Made by a program: the position numbers and the translations under genes
Part shown: positions 32,206 through 43,835 of the stretch, piece by piece
How the letters are laid out: each line of letters opens with the position of its first letter
How positions within the stretch are numbered: position 1 is the first letter of the stretch
NCBI RefSeq assembly: GCF_026151205.1
Contig: NC_087083.1
Coordinates: forward strand, 432,001 to 496,000
DNA: 64,000 nt
Direction: 5' to 3'
Source of the DNA: Bolinopsis microptera
Lineage: Eukaryota; Ctenophora; Tentaculata; Lobata; Bolinopsidae
Notes under the pieces: model-generated
Databases searched by the model: none
Seen by the model: the letters and a program-made list of their open reading frames with translations, nothing else
Told to the model about the DNA's origin: nothing

Positions 32206-32514
32206 TAAAGTGGAAAATGAACATATATGCAACAATAAAAATGCAAATTCAATAAATCTTGGAATTTTTATCTAAAAATAAAGTTGCGACGAATTACTGA
32301 ATTACTCATTATAATTGTTAGGCTGCAGGCTTGCCTACCCTGTACTCATAGAATAATCCATAACCTTCTAGAATATTCTGAAATATTTATTTTACTTTTA
32401 GTTCAGGAACGGTCATCAAAATGAGTTTGTAACAAGGTCGATTATATTTTTTTAAATTTCTAGCTTTCTCTCAGAAAATTGATTTGGCTTTCTATGGGAG
32501 GTAATTAGAATTAC
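32206..32514. other. Unassigned DNA
   Basis: Nothing recognised. Confidence 0.3.
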
Positions 32515-32745
32515 ACTTACATTCACATTCTCAGATACAAATAAAAAGCATGCGAGATCACCTGGTCAAATGAGCGGGAAACGGAGAACATGAAGCTCTG
32601 GTGACGTTATATATCACGTGACCTCAGGCTCATAATCACGTGACCTCCGACCCGATCAATTGGGTTCTGTCTTGGTCAGCTCCCTGTTACCTGACCTTAA
32701 TTGAGGTGACGAACGACACCTCGTTAATTCTATATATGTCTGAAA
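32515..32745 (+). repeat. LINE leader unit, 5' part, split by LINE-1
   Basis: Matches 14050-14260 (ATCACGTGACCTCAGGCTCA, GGTCAGCTCCCTGTTACC). Homology stops at GTCTGAAA and resumes at 37775 (CAGATCACCGTGAGACCCCG), so about 5 kb was inserted here. Confidence 0.6.
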
Positions 32746-33484
32746 AGCTGCAAATTTTCACATGCCCAGCACTTAAGATTCTTAAGGAGTTGTGCAAGAT
32801 GACGATTAATACATAGAGGCTGCAGAATTATTAGGACTACCAGATCCTCAACCACAGGCCATACTATAATACAAATACTACTGACAGCTGCTGATTTTAT
32901 ATTCGTGCCATACACAGTAGATATTTTAATCCCTACGTATATCAATAGTTTAACCTGAGCTGTATTATGGACCTTGTATAGCTAGTTATATGCAGATGTA
33001 GTCTGGCAAGTATACTTACCTGTAAATTACCATGATCGATTTAGTAACATATAGATTTAGAGTTGGAGTGTTTAGTGGAAATGCTTTTGCAAGAGCCATT
33101 AAACATCAAAACCGTAGACGTGGTACAGATAGTATCTTTGACATTTTAGACAGCTGCATTGATCTTAGCTTCTTTTTATATATATTCTATGTTTTATTCA
33201 TATGCCATTTCTCACTCATCATCATCACTAGTGCGGGGGTTAGTGGGTTGGCTTTTTCTAGAGTCACATATGATTGCCGAGCCTTTGTACCAACATATCC
33301 AGTGCCTAACTTGTGCCGATATTTTACTGTATATTTCCTTCTACACTTAGCAAATATGTATTATTAACGGAATGATTATAGTTTCGATGGCCTTTACAAT
33401 TTCTGCCATGTTACAATCTATAGTAATTTAAACTTTTTATCTACTGGTAGAGCTGGTATTGCACTAACTGGATGCATAATTTGG

Positions 33485-35740
33485 TTGTTCTTGTTGAATG
33501 GTATTTTGATAGTTTTTGTAAATCCTGGAATCGTAAACCCAGGACTCCCTCCTATAGATATTAGGTCGGGGAATAGTAAGGTATTGAATGTTTACTTTCA
33601 GAATACTCAAGGCCTTATTCCCTTCGGTGAGCTTAATAATGCCCACCTAATGCTTGATAACACCAAATGTCTTGAGCTTTCAACTTATCTTAATGAGGCA
33701 AATATTGATATTGCAATACTTAACAAAACTTGGTTTAAAACTCCATAGCTGATAGCGAATTCCTGCACCCTGATAGATATAAGATATTTCGCTCTGACAG
33801 ATCTAAGAAAACTCATCCACCTGATCCCTCTAATCCGACCCGGTTTAGGAGAAATGGTGGCGGGGTCATGATTGCTGTTTGAGCAGACCTTCAATTATCT
33901 TCGAAAGAAATCCGACTTAAAGAGGGGGCTGAGATTCTTGCTGTGGAGTTTACAAAATCAACGGGCATTAAATTTGTTATCTGTACATGTTATCGTGTTG
34001 GAACACTGGGCTTTGCAAATCATGAAAAAATTCTTGGATCTCTGAAAACTCTTCTTCGGAGAAGAGGGCTAAGCAAAGTTTTCATCCTGGGAGATTTCAA
34101 CCTGACTGGAGTCTCCTGGACTACCTTGGCTGGCTCCTGTCCTATTGAGCAGATTTTTGTTGAATCTTTTGTAGACCTTGGCCTTCGGCAATGTGTACTT
34201 ACACCCACCCATTGCAAAGGCAAAACACTGGACCTTTTGCTCACAAACTCTGAGTCTAATATCAGTGACCTAATGGTAGGTGAGCGAGATAGCGTCTGTA
34301 AGTCTGATCATTTTCCAATCAACTTTAAGATCAACATTAAGGTAAATAGGAAGAAGCCGGTTAAGCGTATGTGCTATAACTATAAAAACGTGAACTGGGA
34401 GAGGCTAAACCATGAACTCCGGCACACAGACTGGAATGCATTGCTTAATGGCACAGAACCTGAAATTGGGTGGAAAAAATTTAAGGAAAAACTTTTCAAT
34501 ATAACTGACAAATTCATCAAGAAATGCTCAGTTAAGACAGATGGACAAGATCCATGGTTTGACTCAGAGTGCTATGATGCATGGCGCAAGAAAATAAGAC
34601 TGATTAAAGATAGACATAAAAGCGATAGAGCCCAAATAGCGTTCTCCCTCGCCAGGAAAAACTTCAAAAATGTGGTTGCTCAAAAAATGCGAGAAACATT
34701 AAATGAATCAGATGATAGCGCTCTTGTAACAAAAAAATTCTGGTCATATGTAAAATCAAAAACAGCTAGTCAAAGAATTCCTGAGTTTGTAAGCTACAAA
34801 GGCATTGTCCGCAACTGCCCAGAGGACCAGGCCAACTTATTCAATGGCTTTTTCTTCGAGCAGTTCTCTGAAGCATCATTATACGACATAGATATTGATT
34901 ATTCAAACGATTGGCGCTTTGATATTGCATTTGACCACCAAAGGGTCCGTAAAATCCTTTCCAACATTAACTCTAACAAAGCTTATGGGCCTGATGGTAT
35001 TCATGGGAAACTTTTGAAAAACTGTGCTGTTGGGCTTGCATACCCATTATCACTATTATTTCATTCATGTTACAACATTGGGACATTACCTAGGGAGTGG
35101 AAACTGGGACACGTTGTACCCATATATAAAAAAGGTGATAAACATGAGGTTTCAATTTATAGGCCAATATTCCTTACATGCTTAATCACCAAAGTTCTTG
35201 AACGCATAATAAAATATGAGTTACTTGCACTTACTTACGGCATGATCAACGATAAACAACACGGTTTTCGAGCTGAAGGATCATGTGCAACTAATCTTGT
35301 AGGTCTATGTGACAGCCTAGCTCTCTCACTGAATGAAAATATGACACCAGGTGTAGTCTACTTTGATTTTGCCAATGCTTTTGACTCGGTTAACCATGAT
35401 CTTATATTATTTAAGCTAAAGAGCAAATTTGGTATTGATGGGAGGCTACTGAAATTCATCACTGATTATCTAAGAGACAGGCAACAACAGGTCTTGATAA
35501 GTGGCAAGTTTTCTTCTATGAGAAACGCCCAGTCTGGTGTACCACAAGGGTCAATTTTGGGACCGTTGTTGTTCATTATGTTCATTGATGATATATCAGT
35601 GGGGATTTTCACCATGCACACAACTGTCACTGTATGCCGATGATACTAAAATTTGGCGTAAGATTGTTTCGGAGTCTGATATCCTGCGACTGCAGAAGGA
35701 CATTGATTATAAACCCCTCCGGGATAGAATAAGATTCTGA
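33485..35740 (+). pseudogene. LINE-1 ORF2: APE endonuclease and reverse transcriptase (broken)
   Basis: Endonuclease: VLNVYFQNTQGLIPF and TWFKTP in one frame, then after a stop near 33748 ILGDFNLTGVSW, LDLLLTN and SDHFPI in the long ORF from 33943. RT: NKAYGPDGIHGKLLKN, WKLGHVVPIYKKGD, VVYFDFANAFDSVNHDLILF and GVPQGSILGPLLFIMFIDD. The catalytic LYADDTKIW follows in another frame after a shift near 35630. The protein would make element cDNA by target-primed reverse transcription. The frame continues at 36640 beyond the insertion. Confidence 0.85.
35707..35710. repeat. TTAT target-site duplication, left
   Basis: Paired with TTAT at 36636-36639. Removing one copy plus 35711-36635 restores the DIDYLHDW reading frame of LINE-1. 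Confidence 0.6.
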
Positions 35741-36635
35741 TAATCCCGGCTCCCGCTAAATAGATTCTGATAATCCCGGCTCCCGCTGTTAGTTTTTGCC
35801 GCTGAATAAATAACCCCGGCACAGCTTTTATAATCCCGCCCCGCTAATTTGGCTCAACAAGATTTGTTTTGTTTTGACATTCCATGAGAATTTCAACCGC
35901 GTACTGTCACGTGTTTTGATGACGTGTATCACGTGACTAACTACTACGACGCGCATTGGTAAAAAATGTCACGTGACCTATGGCTTAACGTAAGAACTAT
36001 AAATACACTCGATCTACGTATCGGTCTAATTGCAGGCGCTGGCAAAACTCCAGCACACTGCTTACATTACTTAAACTCTTACATTAATTGGACCAGTTCC
36101 AAAACTTGTCTCGACGGTTAAATTTGATTTCGTCCGGTTCGGTTAATTTTGTCGTGTTTGATATAAGCCATGTATTATAGTCGTCTACTTTGATAAACTT
36201 CATGACACGATATCATTATTAGCTTTTATCGCTTGCCAGGCTTAACTCGACGCCCCTTATCGATATTCATATTCATTCAACGTTCTGACTGAGGAATAAT
36301 GTTTAGATATAATGCCAATTTCAAAAGTCATAGTACCTCAGTTGTATTTATTTGGTAGTCCCCAATTCCATTTCATATTTTCCATAATGATCTCATATAG
36401 CTATATTTAAGAGTAAAATGTCAAATTTGTTGGTCCTAGCACTAACCCGGAGGGGTTTATAACACATAACACCGGCACGCTTAAGTTATATTAAAATAAC
36501 CCCTCGTGCTAAAGCACGTCGGGGTTATTTTCATAATAATCCCTCGTGCTTCGCACTCGAAATTATTATAAACTTTTCCCGCGCGTCGCGGGAAAAATTG
36601 AAATATAATCCCTGCGCATGCCGGGGTTATGTGTG
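35711..36635. mobile_element. 925-bp non-autonomous element inserted in LINE-1
   Basis: Boundaries are set by the LINE-1 reading frame on either side. CCCCTCCGGG near the left edge recurs inverted at about 36446-36456, giving a 17-bp inverted repeat with 35707-35723. The right 180 bp hold a cluster of hairpins, including TTTTCCCGCG/CGCGGGAAAA at about 36577-36597 and TAACCCC-TCGTGCT/AGCACG-GGGGTTA near 36496-36530. A TATAAATA at about 35998 and three CACGTG-type motifs lie inside. No ORF. Class not identified. Confidence 0.65.
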
Positions 36636-36639
36636 TTAT

Positions 36640-37266
36640 CTCCATGACTGGTCACTTTCTAATAAAATGAGATTTCATCCCGACAAATGTAAGGTCCTCA
36701 CCGTCGCAGGAAGGATATCCGAAACAGTTTCCCTCCTTAGTGTCCTACCACTCTTTAACTTTGTATACTCTATGGGAAGAATCGCACTTGACTATGTTGA
36801 TCATGAAAAGGATCTGGGTGTTTTTGTGACCAAGAATCTCGACTGGCAAGACCAGTGCTCTAAAGTCCTTTCAAAGGCCAACCAAAAGTTAGGCATGGCA
36901 AGGAGAAATTGCTATTTTGTTCAAGATGAAAATCGTCGTAGAGTAATGTATCTCACTTTAATGAGAAGTCATATACCTGTCACTTTACCCTCATATTTGC
37001 AACCATTTCAAGGCCACTCGAGGTTAAGAAAAGCTACATAGACCCCTTATGTTTTGTAAGCTCAATCTTACCACGAGCAAGCTCTAACGCTTTTGCTAAG
37101 AACTTTTACTTTAGGACCCATTCCAAATGGAATCATATTCCTCTAGCTATACGTGAGATAGAGACTATTTCTGAGTTCAAAAGCAAATTGACCTCCTACA
37201 TGTGGGATAAAATTCTGCCGGAGGACTTTGATTATGATCTAGATTATTCCCTCGAGACAGAGATGT
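36640..37266 (+). pseudogene. LINE-1 ORF2 C-terminal region
   Basis: Continues the LINE-1 RT: LHDWSLSNKMRFHPDKCKVL, ALDYVDHEKDLGVFVTKNLD, then after frame loss FRTHSKWNHIPLAIREIET and SKLTSYMWDKIL. These are the conserved post-RT and C-terminal blocks of CR1/L2-type LINEs. Ends near 37266. Confidence 0.75.
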
Positions 37267-37660
37267 GAGGCAGTCTACCTAAAGCTAACAATATGTCCAT
37301 AGAGCTTAAATTCCTGTTGTCTGTATTTCTCATTCCTCATTTTAGTGCATATCATCACATCATGGATTTCACTTTATTATATGATTTGATTGCTTTTGAT
37401 ATTTTTGTGTGATTCTATTTGAAATTCTATTTAGAATTCAAGATTTTCGTGGGCCCATACTTGTGCAGGAGGTGCATTTTGCTCTCAACATCTGTGTTTT
37501 GGTGACCCTCAGGTACTTTGATTACATACATTTTGTCCTAGAAAATCTTATGTTATCGGAGTCTTATACTTATGAAAAGATTTAATTTTGTTCATTGTGT
37601 AAATTTGTATGTAATTGATTGATTTGAAAGATTTCAATAAAAAAAATTCAGGGATGTTAG

Positions 37661-38299
37661 ATAGTGATGTTATTTATTATCTCGCAACATTATGGTTGTG
37701 TACTGACAGCTGATCAACTCACCTACTTATCAATCCAGACTTTGTATATTATTCGTCACTGATTGGGTTACACGATCTGCAGATCACCGTGAGACCCCGG
37801 ATCTCATGGGACCTAGTAGTTAGTGTTAAGCACACGTGTAGCATTTAAAAGTTAATTGGAATTGTAAAAATTATATTCTTATAGCTGCCAGATCAAAGTT
37901 AAATTTATAATATCTGTGCACGAGACCGACTGGCGTGCGAATAGAATTTTTATTGATAACAGTAAATTATTTGCAAATAAACTCAGCTGACCCAGAATTC
38001 TCGCGCACTAAATTAGATTTATCAGAGGCATGAAGTCTCCGGTAAAATTTGTTGCGTTTGTGTTAAGATTTTAGATTTGATTAATATGAATAAGTTCTTT
38101 ACGATTATCTATAATGTAATTTGATAACCGGTATTGTAAACCAGTATTTTAATGTAAAACTGCTATTTTTAATTTGCAATGATGCAAGTGCGAAGAACAC
38201 TGCCATCTCCACGGAACTACCGCTGTAAAGAGGTTTGTAGTTCATAGTAAAATTCTTGACCGTATTATTTTCATCCCTTCAACCGTACCAATATGATGA
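37661..38299. other. Leader-unit remnant and unassigned DNA
   Basis: 37775-37825 is the resumed LINE leader unit (AGATCACCGTGAGACCCCGG). The remainder shows nothing recognised. Confidence 0.4.
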
Positions 38300-39579
38300 T
38301 GTTAAGATTAGTTCATACTATATAGCTCTATAGGTCAAAGTTCTGTCCTAACCAGTCGTCCTTGTTAATCGCCTTCCGTCCTCATACAACCGCCGCCGCC
38401 TTACTTAGGGTAAGTAATTTTTATATGTATTAAATTGAATGTGCTTTTAATAAAAAAGTAAATATACTTAAAATGTGTGCCTATTTTGATATTTTATCCC
38501 TAGCAGACGAAATAATTTTTTTGCGCTTTGCAAAAGCTTAGAAATGTTTAAACTTGGAAGACGTCAGTACAGCTCAAGGCTGGTCATAGTCACACTCACA
38601 GTTATGAACAGTTTATAAATAGAAACAGCGGAAAAAGGATTATTGCATTAAACCAGCAGGTAATGGTATCTTTCAAATTACATGTTTCATTTGGTGTCAT
38701 TCAATCAAGGCTAAGGGTCTGCCCACACTACACCTCTATTCCCCGAAGGTCTGCCCACACTACGCCATGTGGTGACGGGCCACATCCGTGCCAGGTACGC
38801 AAATCCTGGTGCGCAAAAATCCTGGTACACAAAAAACATCTACTTTGGCAATATTTCCAGCTAAATTTCTATTTGATCTTTACAGTTCGAAGCTTTCGCG
38901 ACTAGCGATGTAGTAGGACTAGCGATGTAGTCATTATTCTACAAAGAATATTCATCCTGTTTATTTCAATATAGTTTTTCTAAAAAAGTAATATTTAGAT
39001 ATTAAACGGAGAATTGTTTGCTGCTCACTAATGTTATGAGTCTGATAAAAATGAAAATTGTGACGCGCCTTGTGGTTCATCAGAATCTCATGATATCATG
39101 GTCTTAGTTTAAGGACCTGAGTCAGAGCCTAGAGGTTCACTGAGACCGGGGGAGAGAAAGCCTTGTGCAAAATGATCTAACACTTTAGGTGGATATCTTC
39201 ATATCTATTGTGAATAACGTAATTCTTGTATAATAGCTGTGCAACTGTAAAGTGTCTGATGGAGGGTGAGGGGGTCTAAAACGGCCGAGAGTTACTTACT
39301 TTGGTTACTTTGGTTGAGGTTATCCTCGTAGCAGGAGGGGTCATCAGATTTCTGATCTGACCACCTCGATGGCGAGTAGTCTACCAGGGAATTAGACCAG
39401 CTGCAGCTATAACCGGAAATCGGAGGGTTGTCCGGTATCAAAGGAATAAACTTGGACAAACTAACTTTAAACGACACAACGTAGCTTCAGCTTTAATACT
39501 TCAGCTTTAATACTGTCAGTTCCATAGTTTTGGTCCTCTTACAGCAGATGAGCTATCATAGAGTGTCTTGTTGCTCAAG
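38300..39579 (-). repeat. Cleaner copy of the duplicated block
   Basis: Matches 16260-17700 in inverted orientation (for example the CCGCCGCCTTACTTAGGGTAAG block at 38391 and the GGCGAGTAGTCTACCAGGGA block at about 39372). About 38410-38510 also matches 43850-43950 inverted. The 80- and 61-codon ORFs here are not supported. Confidence 0.6.
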
Positions 39580-39814
39580 GCACTCAACCTAGACAGGGAA
39601 GGGATGATTGCTCGGGTACCATGTCTGTTCCAAAAGCTGGATCTCAGTCACCTTAACAGGGTCCCACAGCGGACAACAGTACTCTAGTAGGCTTCTGACC
39701 AAAGACTTATATAGAGTAGTCATTACGGTCCTATCACGTATTTTGATCTGTTTGGACCAGTTCGGTTCGCTTGATACCATAACTCCGAGGTCCCTGACGT
39801 TCTCAACGGGATGT

Positions 39815-39819
39815 AGTAT
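39815..39819. repeat. AGTAT target-site duplication, left
   Basis: Paired with AGTAT at 40680-40684. The uninterrupted copy near 15840 carries a single ATACT on the opposite strand. Confidence 0.75.
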
Positions 39820-40679
39820 AGTAGAGGCTCTTACGGGCAAAAAGACGTGTTTTCTGCTACGAGTTTAGAGACCTAACCGCTAATTGAACACAATAGTATG
39901 ATGTCTAAGGATCGATAATATGTTAAGAAGTATAAATTTGGCCTTATTAGTCACGTGCTATACCAATGCGCGTTTTAAACTTTGACAGTCTATTACTCTA
40001 AGGCAAATAAAGTAATTATATCCATATTTTGTCAGCAATAAGATCACATTATTTTCTATTTAGTGTGAAAATATGAGCTAGAACGGACATAATCTCGCTG
40101 AGTTATAGCTGTTTGAAATTTATGATGAACGCGCGGGTGCCAATTGATAACAACTAAATGCTTTTGCGCGTAGTGCGCGTCGAAAATTTGGCAAAAACGC
40201 TTGCGGAGTGACAATATTCAAACTTCGATTAAGTATATGAAGTGGGTACTTCTCGGAAAGGAAAAATTTAGGCAAACACGATGTGACTATTTTTGGGTTG
40301 ATTTAATACAACTGCAAAAAATTATTCAAACTTAAAGCAAAAAAGTCAAAATTTTTACCACTTTTTTGGATTTTTACCTCAGAACAAATAGAGGGATTTG
40401 TTTTATTTTTATACAATCTTGTGCGGCTGTCTTTTAGCTATCTTTATGCAAGTTTTGCCGACATGCCAACAAAATTAACTTGCTCAAAATATCAAAAAAC
40501 ATGGTTTTTTGGCCTATTTTTGGCCCAAAAATCGGTTTTTTTGCGATTTTACCCCAGAACAATCAGTCCAATCATCTTGAAACCACTTTCAATCGATTCT
40601 ACGGTCAAAAATACGTCTAGTAAGGTGTATCTGGGGTCCCTATCGTATCGAGCAGACAATGCCCGTAAGAGCCTCTACT
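39820..40679. mobile_element. 860-bp non-autonomous TIR DNA transposon
   Basis: Perfect 20-bp terminal inverted repeats (AGTAGAGGCTCTTACGGGCA) and a 5-bp target-site duplication. The matching LINE at 15.8 kb lacks it, confirming the insertion. No transposase; the internal 86-codon ORF has no recognised motif. A 5-bp duplication is unusual and occurs in some hAT-like groups, but the class is not settled. Confidence 0.85.
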
Positions 40680-40946
40680 AGTATGTTCTCGCTGGAAACC
40701 TTGTAAAGTAGAGTTTCCACGTAAAAAGGGAGTTCAGAAACGTGGCTCTTTCTGTTGTGGAGACGATTCAGGAGCTCAAACTTCTGTTCGTGGAGCTAAA
40801 TGTTGTTGCAGCGTGACTAGTCGAGAATACCGTACAGATCAGCCTGAAGCAGCAGACAGTCCTCAAAGCAATCGATACATTTGGAGACCCTAGTTTCGTC
40901 AGCAAAGAAGCTTACCTTAGAAGAGGTAACAGCTAGCTCTAGATCG

Positions 40947-41591
40947 TTAATAAACAAAATGAACAATAGTGGTCCTAACACACTTCCCTGAGGGACACCA
41001 CTTAGAACCCTGGCACTGTCCGAATGAACTTAGAAGTTTGCCGTGAAATCCGTATCTCTTTAACCTAAACAAAAGTAGGTCCAAGTCAACTTTGTTGAAA
41101 GCCTTGGCAAAATCGAAGTAAATGGAGTCTGTGTATTTCCCCTGAGTAAATCCTTCAAAGATGTCGTCAAAGTGATCGAGCATTTGGGTCAAACAGCTTC
41201 TGTTCGATCTGAAGCGGCCATGTTTGTCGGATAACAAATTGTTGGTTTCGAGATGCTGAACCATGTGTTTCCTAACCACTCTTTCATAGACTTTGACTAC
41301 ATGTGAGCTCAGAGTAACCGGTCTGTAGTTAGCAGCATCACACCTGCTACTTTTCTTGAAAAGCGGTGTGACATATCCAGTCTTGTAGAAACTTGGGACG
41401 ATGCCTGTATACATGGACTCAGACCAGAGGAGATGAATCGGAACACTCAAGCTTGAAGCACATCTTTTGAGGAGGATAGCAGAAATACCATCAGGCCCCG
41501 GTGAAGAGTCCAGCTTAATCTCAGATATAGCTTCCATGATGTGGTTAGGTGTGAGTACCAGTTCTGTATCCCTACTAGTGAGAGGTGGCAC
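40947..41591 (-). pseudogene. LINE-2 reverse transcriptase
   Basis: SSPGPDGISAILLKRC, GYVTPLFKKSS, ANYRPVTLSSHVVKVYERVV, SIYFDFAKAFNKVDLDLLLF and RLKRYGFHGKLLS are RT fingers and palm blocks. The frame is lost before the YADD box, which does not appear. One of several broken copies of this family (another is at 14631-15960). Confidence 0.8.
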
Positions 41592-41859
41592 TGTAAAATG
41601 TAAATGTAGGTAGTGACTTATCCGGGCAGTTTAGGAAAGGATTTAGCGTAATCAAGTAAAAGTATTTATGATTGACTCTAATTTTATCCACTGCTCTCTT
41701 TTCACCTTGATCAAGATGGTGGACTATAGCTTCCTTGATCTCATAGCAAATTAATCCAATCTCGTCTTCAAGTTTCTTGATTCGAGCTAGGTCATTGGCA
41801 CACTTTGCCATTAATACTTTATGAAGGCCACGGGTGCTATGCGACAAAAGTTGCGGGCA

Positions 41860-42400
41860 ACGATTTCCTGAAGGCTAGTGAAAATCCCGTGATAATCAGA
41901 TGTTCGCAAACAGAGCTAGACGCTGTGTCCTAACTGCAGTCGCATACCACCCACTCGTCCGGGTCGCAAACAACCCATCAAGTTTAACCACGTCATTAAT
42001 AGATTAATTATCAGTACCAATATCATGCGGTTCCACCATCAGTTAAGTAAGCGTAACAGTTGGTGTAACTTCACTGAAAGACTCAACATTTCACGCACTC
42101 GTGGGTCTTAATCCCACAAAAACCACGATGGCTAACCACTATAGGTCCAATGAGATCCGGGGTCTCACGGTGATCTGCCTTTCAGACATAGATTGGGTTA
42201 ACGAGGTGTCGCACGTCACCTCAAGATCAGGTAACAGGGAGCTGACCAGGCCAGAACCCAATTGATTGGGTCTGATGTCACGTGATTATGAGCCTGAGGT
42301 CACGTGACTATGACGTCATCAGAGCTTGTTTTCCGCTCATTGGACCAGGTGAGCTCACATGCTTGTGAATGTGGAATGTGAATGCGGAATTTGAGTGTAT
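41860..42400 (-). repeat. LINE leader unit, inverted copy
   Basis: Reverse of 14040-14630, with TGACGTCA and TCACGTGA motifs. It leads into LINE-2 on the minus strand. Confidence 0.65.
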
Positions 42401-42439
42401 GCCAATGTGTACTTAAAAAGTATGATATAGAAAACAAAA

Positions 42440-42600
42440 TGTAGTCAACGTAAATAAAACGTGGTCAACGTAAATAAAACAACGTGAATAAAACAACCTA
42501 AATAAAACAACGTAAATAAAACAGCCTAAATAAATCAATGTAAATGAAATAACGTAAATGAAATAACGTAAATAAAACAACGTAAATAAAACAAGTGTCT
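42440..42600 (-). repeat. 14-bp minisatellite, inverted copy
   Basis: (ACGTAAATAAAACA)n, about ten imperfect units, the reverse of the array at 13855. Confidence 0.85.
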
Positions 42601-43230
42601 ACGTCGCGTAATAAGATCATATTTTCAAGCTTAAGATGATCTATAAGGTGGAATTTGCGATTCTATGGTTAATGTCAGACTTGTCAGTCTGCGAGCCAAG
42701 ATTTTTACTGCACCTCCAGGGATCGATTGGAAGTCAGTTCCCTGTTACCTGAAGTGCAAGACGAAAAGTGAGTTATCGAGGATTATATGCGATTGTTCAG
42801 GGATATATGCATTCTTCAGAGCGGACTGTAATACAGGGAATACAGTATTCGTCCTAACTTCATTTATAGATTTTGCACATTTATTTATAATGTAATTTTA
42901 CTCCCTCCAATAAATCTATCGTACCCTGCCACGTAGCCTAAGTCAGTCTTGTAAATAGCTACTATGAACTAAAAAGTTTCTTGCAACGCGTGATCCTGAT
43001 GACTAGGATAAAAATAAACGCTCGGTATATTCAATGAAATAAAATCTTTAGGTGGGCTGATAAATAACGAAATTAACCTGGGTCGGGTAAACTGATCGAC
43101 TAAATAGAGCGTGAAGGGTAAAGGAACATTAAACATAAAGAATAATGATTCGGCGGAATGACGATATATATTAATATATATTTATACATAGTATATACAT
43201 ATATACAACTACATATGAGGGAAAGCTTCT
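42601..43230 (-). repeat. Right edge of the inverted duplicated block
   Basis: Reverse match of 13200-13854. The duplication ends near 43230, shortly before the tubulin fragment. Confidence 0.65.
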
Positions 43231-43267
43231 GTAGAACCACAAAAACTTGCCTCTTTACTGTGTATAC

Positions 43268-43518
43268 GTAGGGCTGTGTGCATGTTTGATGTTGTCCAAC
43301 ACCATCGCCATCTCTGAGGCTTGAGCTCGTATGATTGCAGACCACAATTTCGATTTTATGTATGCCAAGAGAGCCTTCGTCCATTGGTACGTAACAGAAG
43401 GTATGGAGGAGGGGAGTGCTCTGAGGTTAGGGAGGATCTGGCTGCTCTGGAGAAAAACTACGAAGAGGTTGGAGTCGACTCTTTTGACGGTGAAGGTGAA
43501 GAAGATGGAGAGTACTAA
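43268..43518 (+). pseudogene. Alpha-tubulin C-terminal pseudogene
   Basis: Recognisable alpha-tubulin C-terminus, about residues 373-451. AVCM is followed by a frame change, then [11 protein letters not shown], a TGA where tryptophan is expected, [24 protein letters not shown], then a one-base loss near 43406 and [20 protein letters not shown] through GEGEEDGEY and TAA. The in-frame stop and small insertions show real decay, not only base-call error. No introns, and an A-rich stretch follows the stop (A9 near 43552), so it is probably a 5'-truncated retrocopy. Confidence 0.85.
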
Positions 43519-43659
43519 AAACCCTGAAGAACTTCTGAACCACTGTTTCTGAAAAAAAAATCTGTAAAAATTTCTGTAAAATTGTTATGAATTTATAGAT
43601 CATTTGGCTTGAAAATATGATCTTACGCGACATAGAAAGGATTTTCTGCAGCTGGAACT

Positions 43660-43835
43660 CCTATATTGTTTTATTTACGTTGTTTTATTTACATTGTTTT
43701 ATTTACGTTGTTTTATTTACGTTTTTTTATTTACGTTTTTTATTTATGTTGTTCTATTTACGTTATTTTATTTACGTTGTTTTATTTACGTTATTTTATT
43801 TACGTTGTTTTATTCACGTTGTTTTATTTACGTCT
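43660..43835 (+). repeat. 14-bp minisatellite, third copy
   Basis: About twelve units of TGTTTTATTTACGT, followed by the GCTAGGGATGAAATATC block also present near 19645 and, inverted, near 38500. Confidence 0.85.

Larger units (their letters stand above)
32746..37660 (+). mobile_element. LINE-1: CR1/L2-type non-LTR retrotransposon
   Basis: Contains, in order, an uncharacterised N-terminal ORF (33032-33367), an APE-type endonuclease, a reverse transcriptase, an interrupting 925-bp element (35711-36635), the LINE C-terminal region and a 3' UTR ending near an AATAAA at 37637. It sits inside the leader unit that resumes at 37775. Frameshifts and stops make it inactive. Confidence 0.75.
39580..41850 (-). 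mobile_element. LINE-2: CR1/Jockey-type LINE fragment
   Basis: Minus-strand coding order: linker helix (DLARIKKLEDEIGLICYE), RT, then the C-terminal region (VENVRDLGVMVSSEPNWS, KSLVRSLLEYCCPLWD). No endonuclease precedes it; the leader unit is joined directly, so it is a deletion derivative. It is interrupted by the TIR element at 39820-40679. Confidence 0.75.

Noticed and set aside
33032-33367. Independent host membrane protein (111 codons with a hydrophobic middle)
   Set aside because: It precedes the LINE-1 endonuclease within the LINE-1 boundaries and is more simply its decayed N-terminal region.
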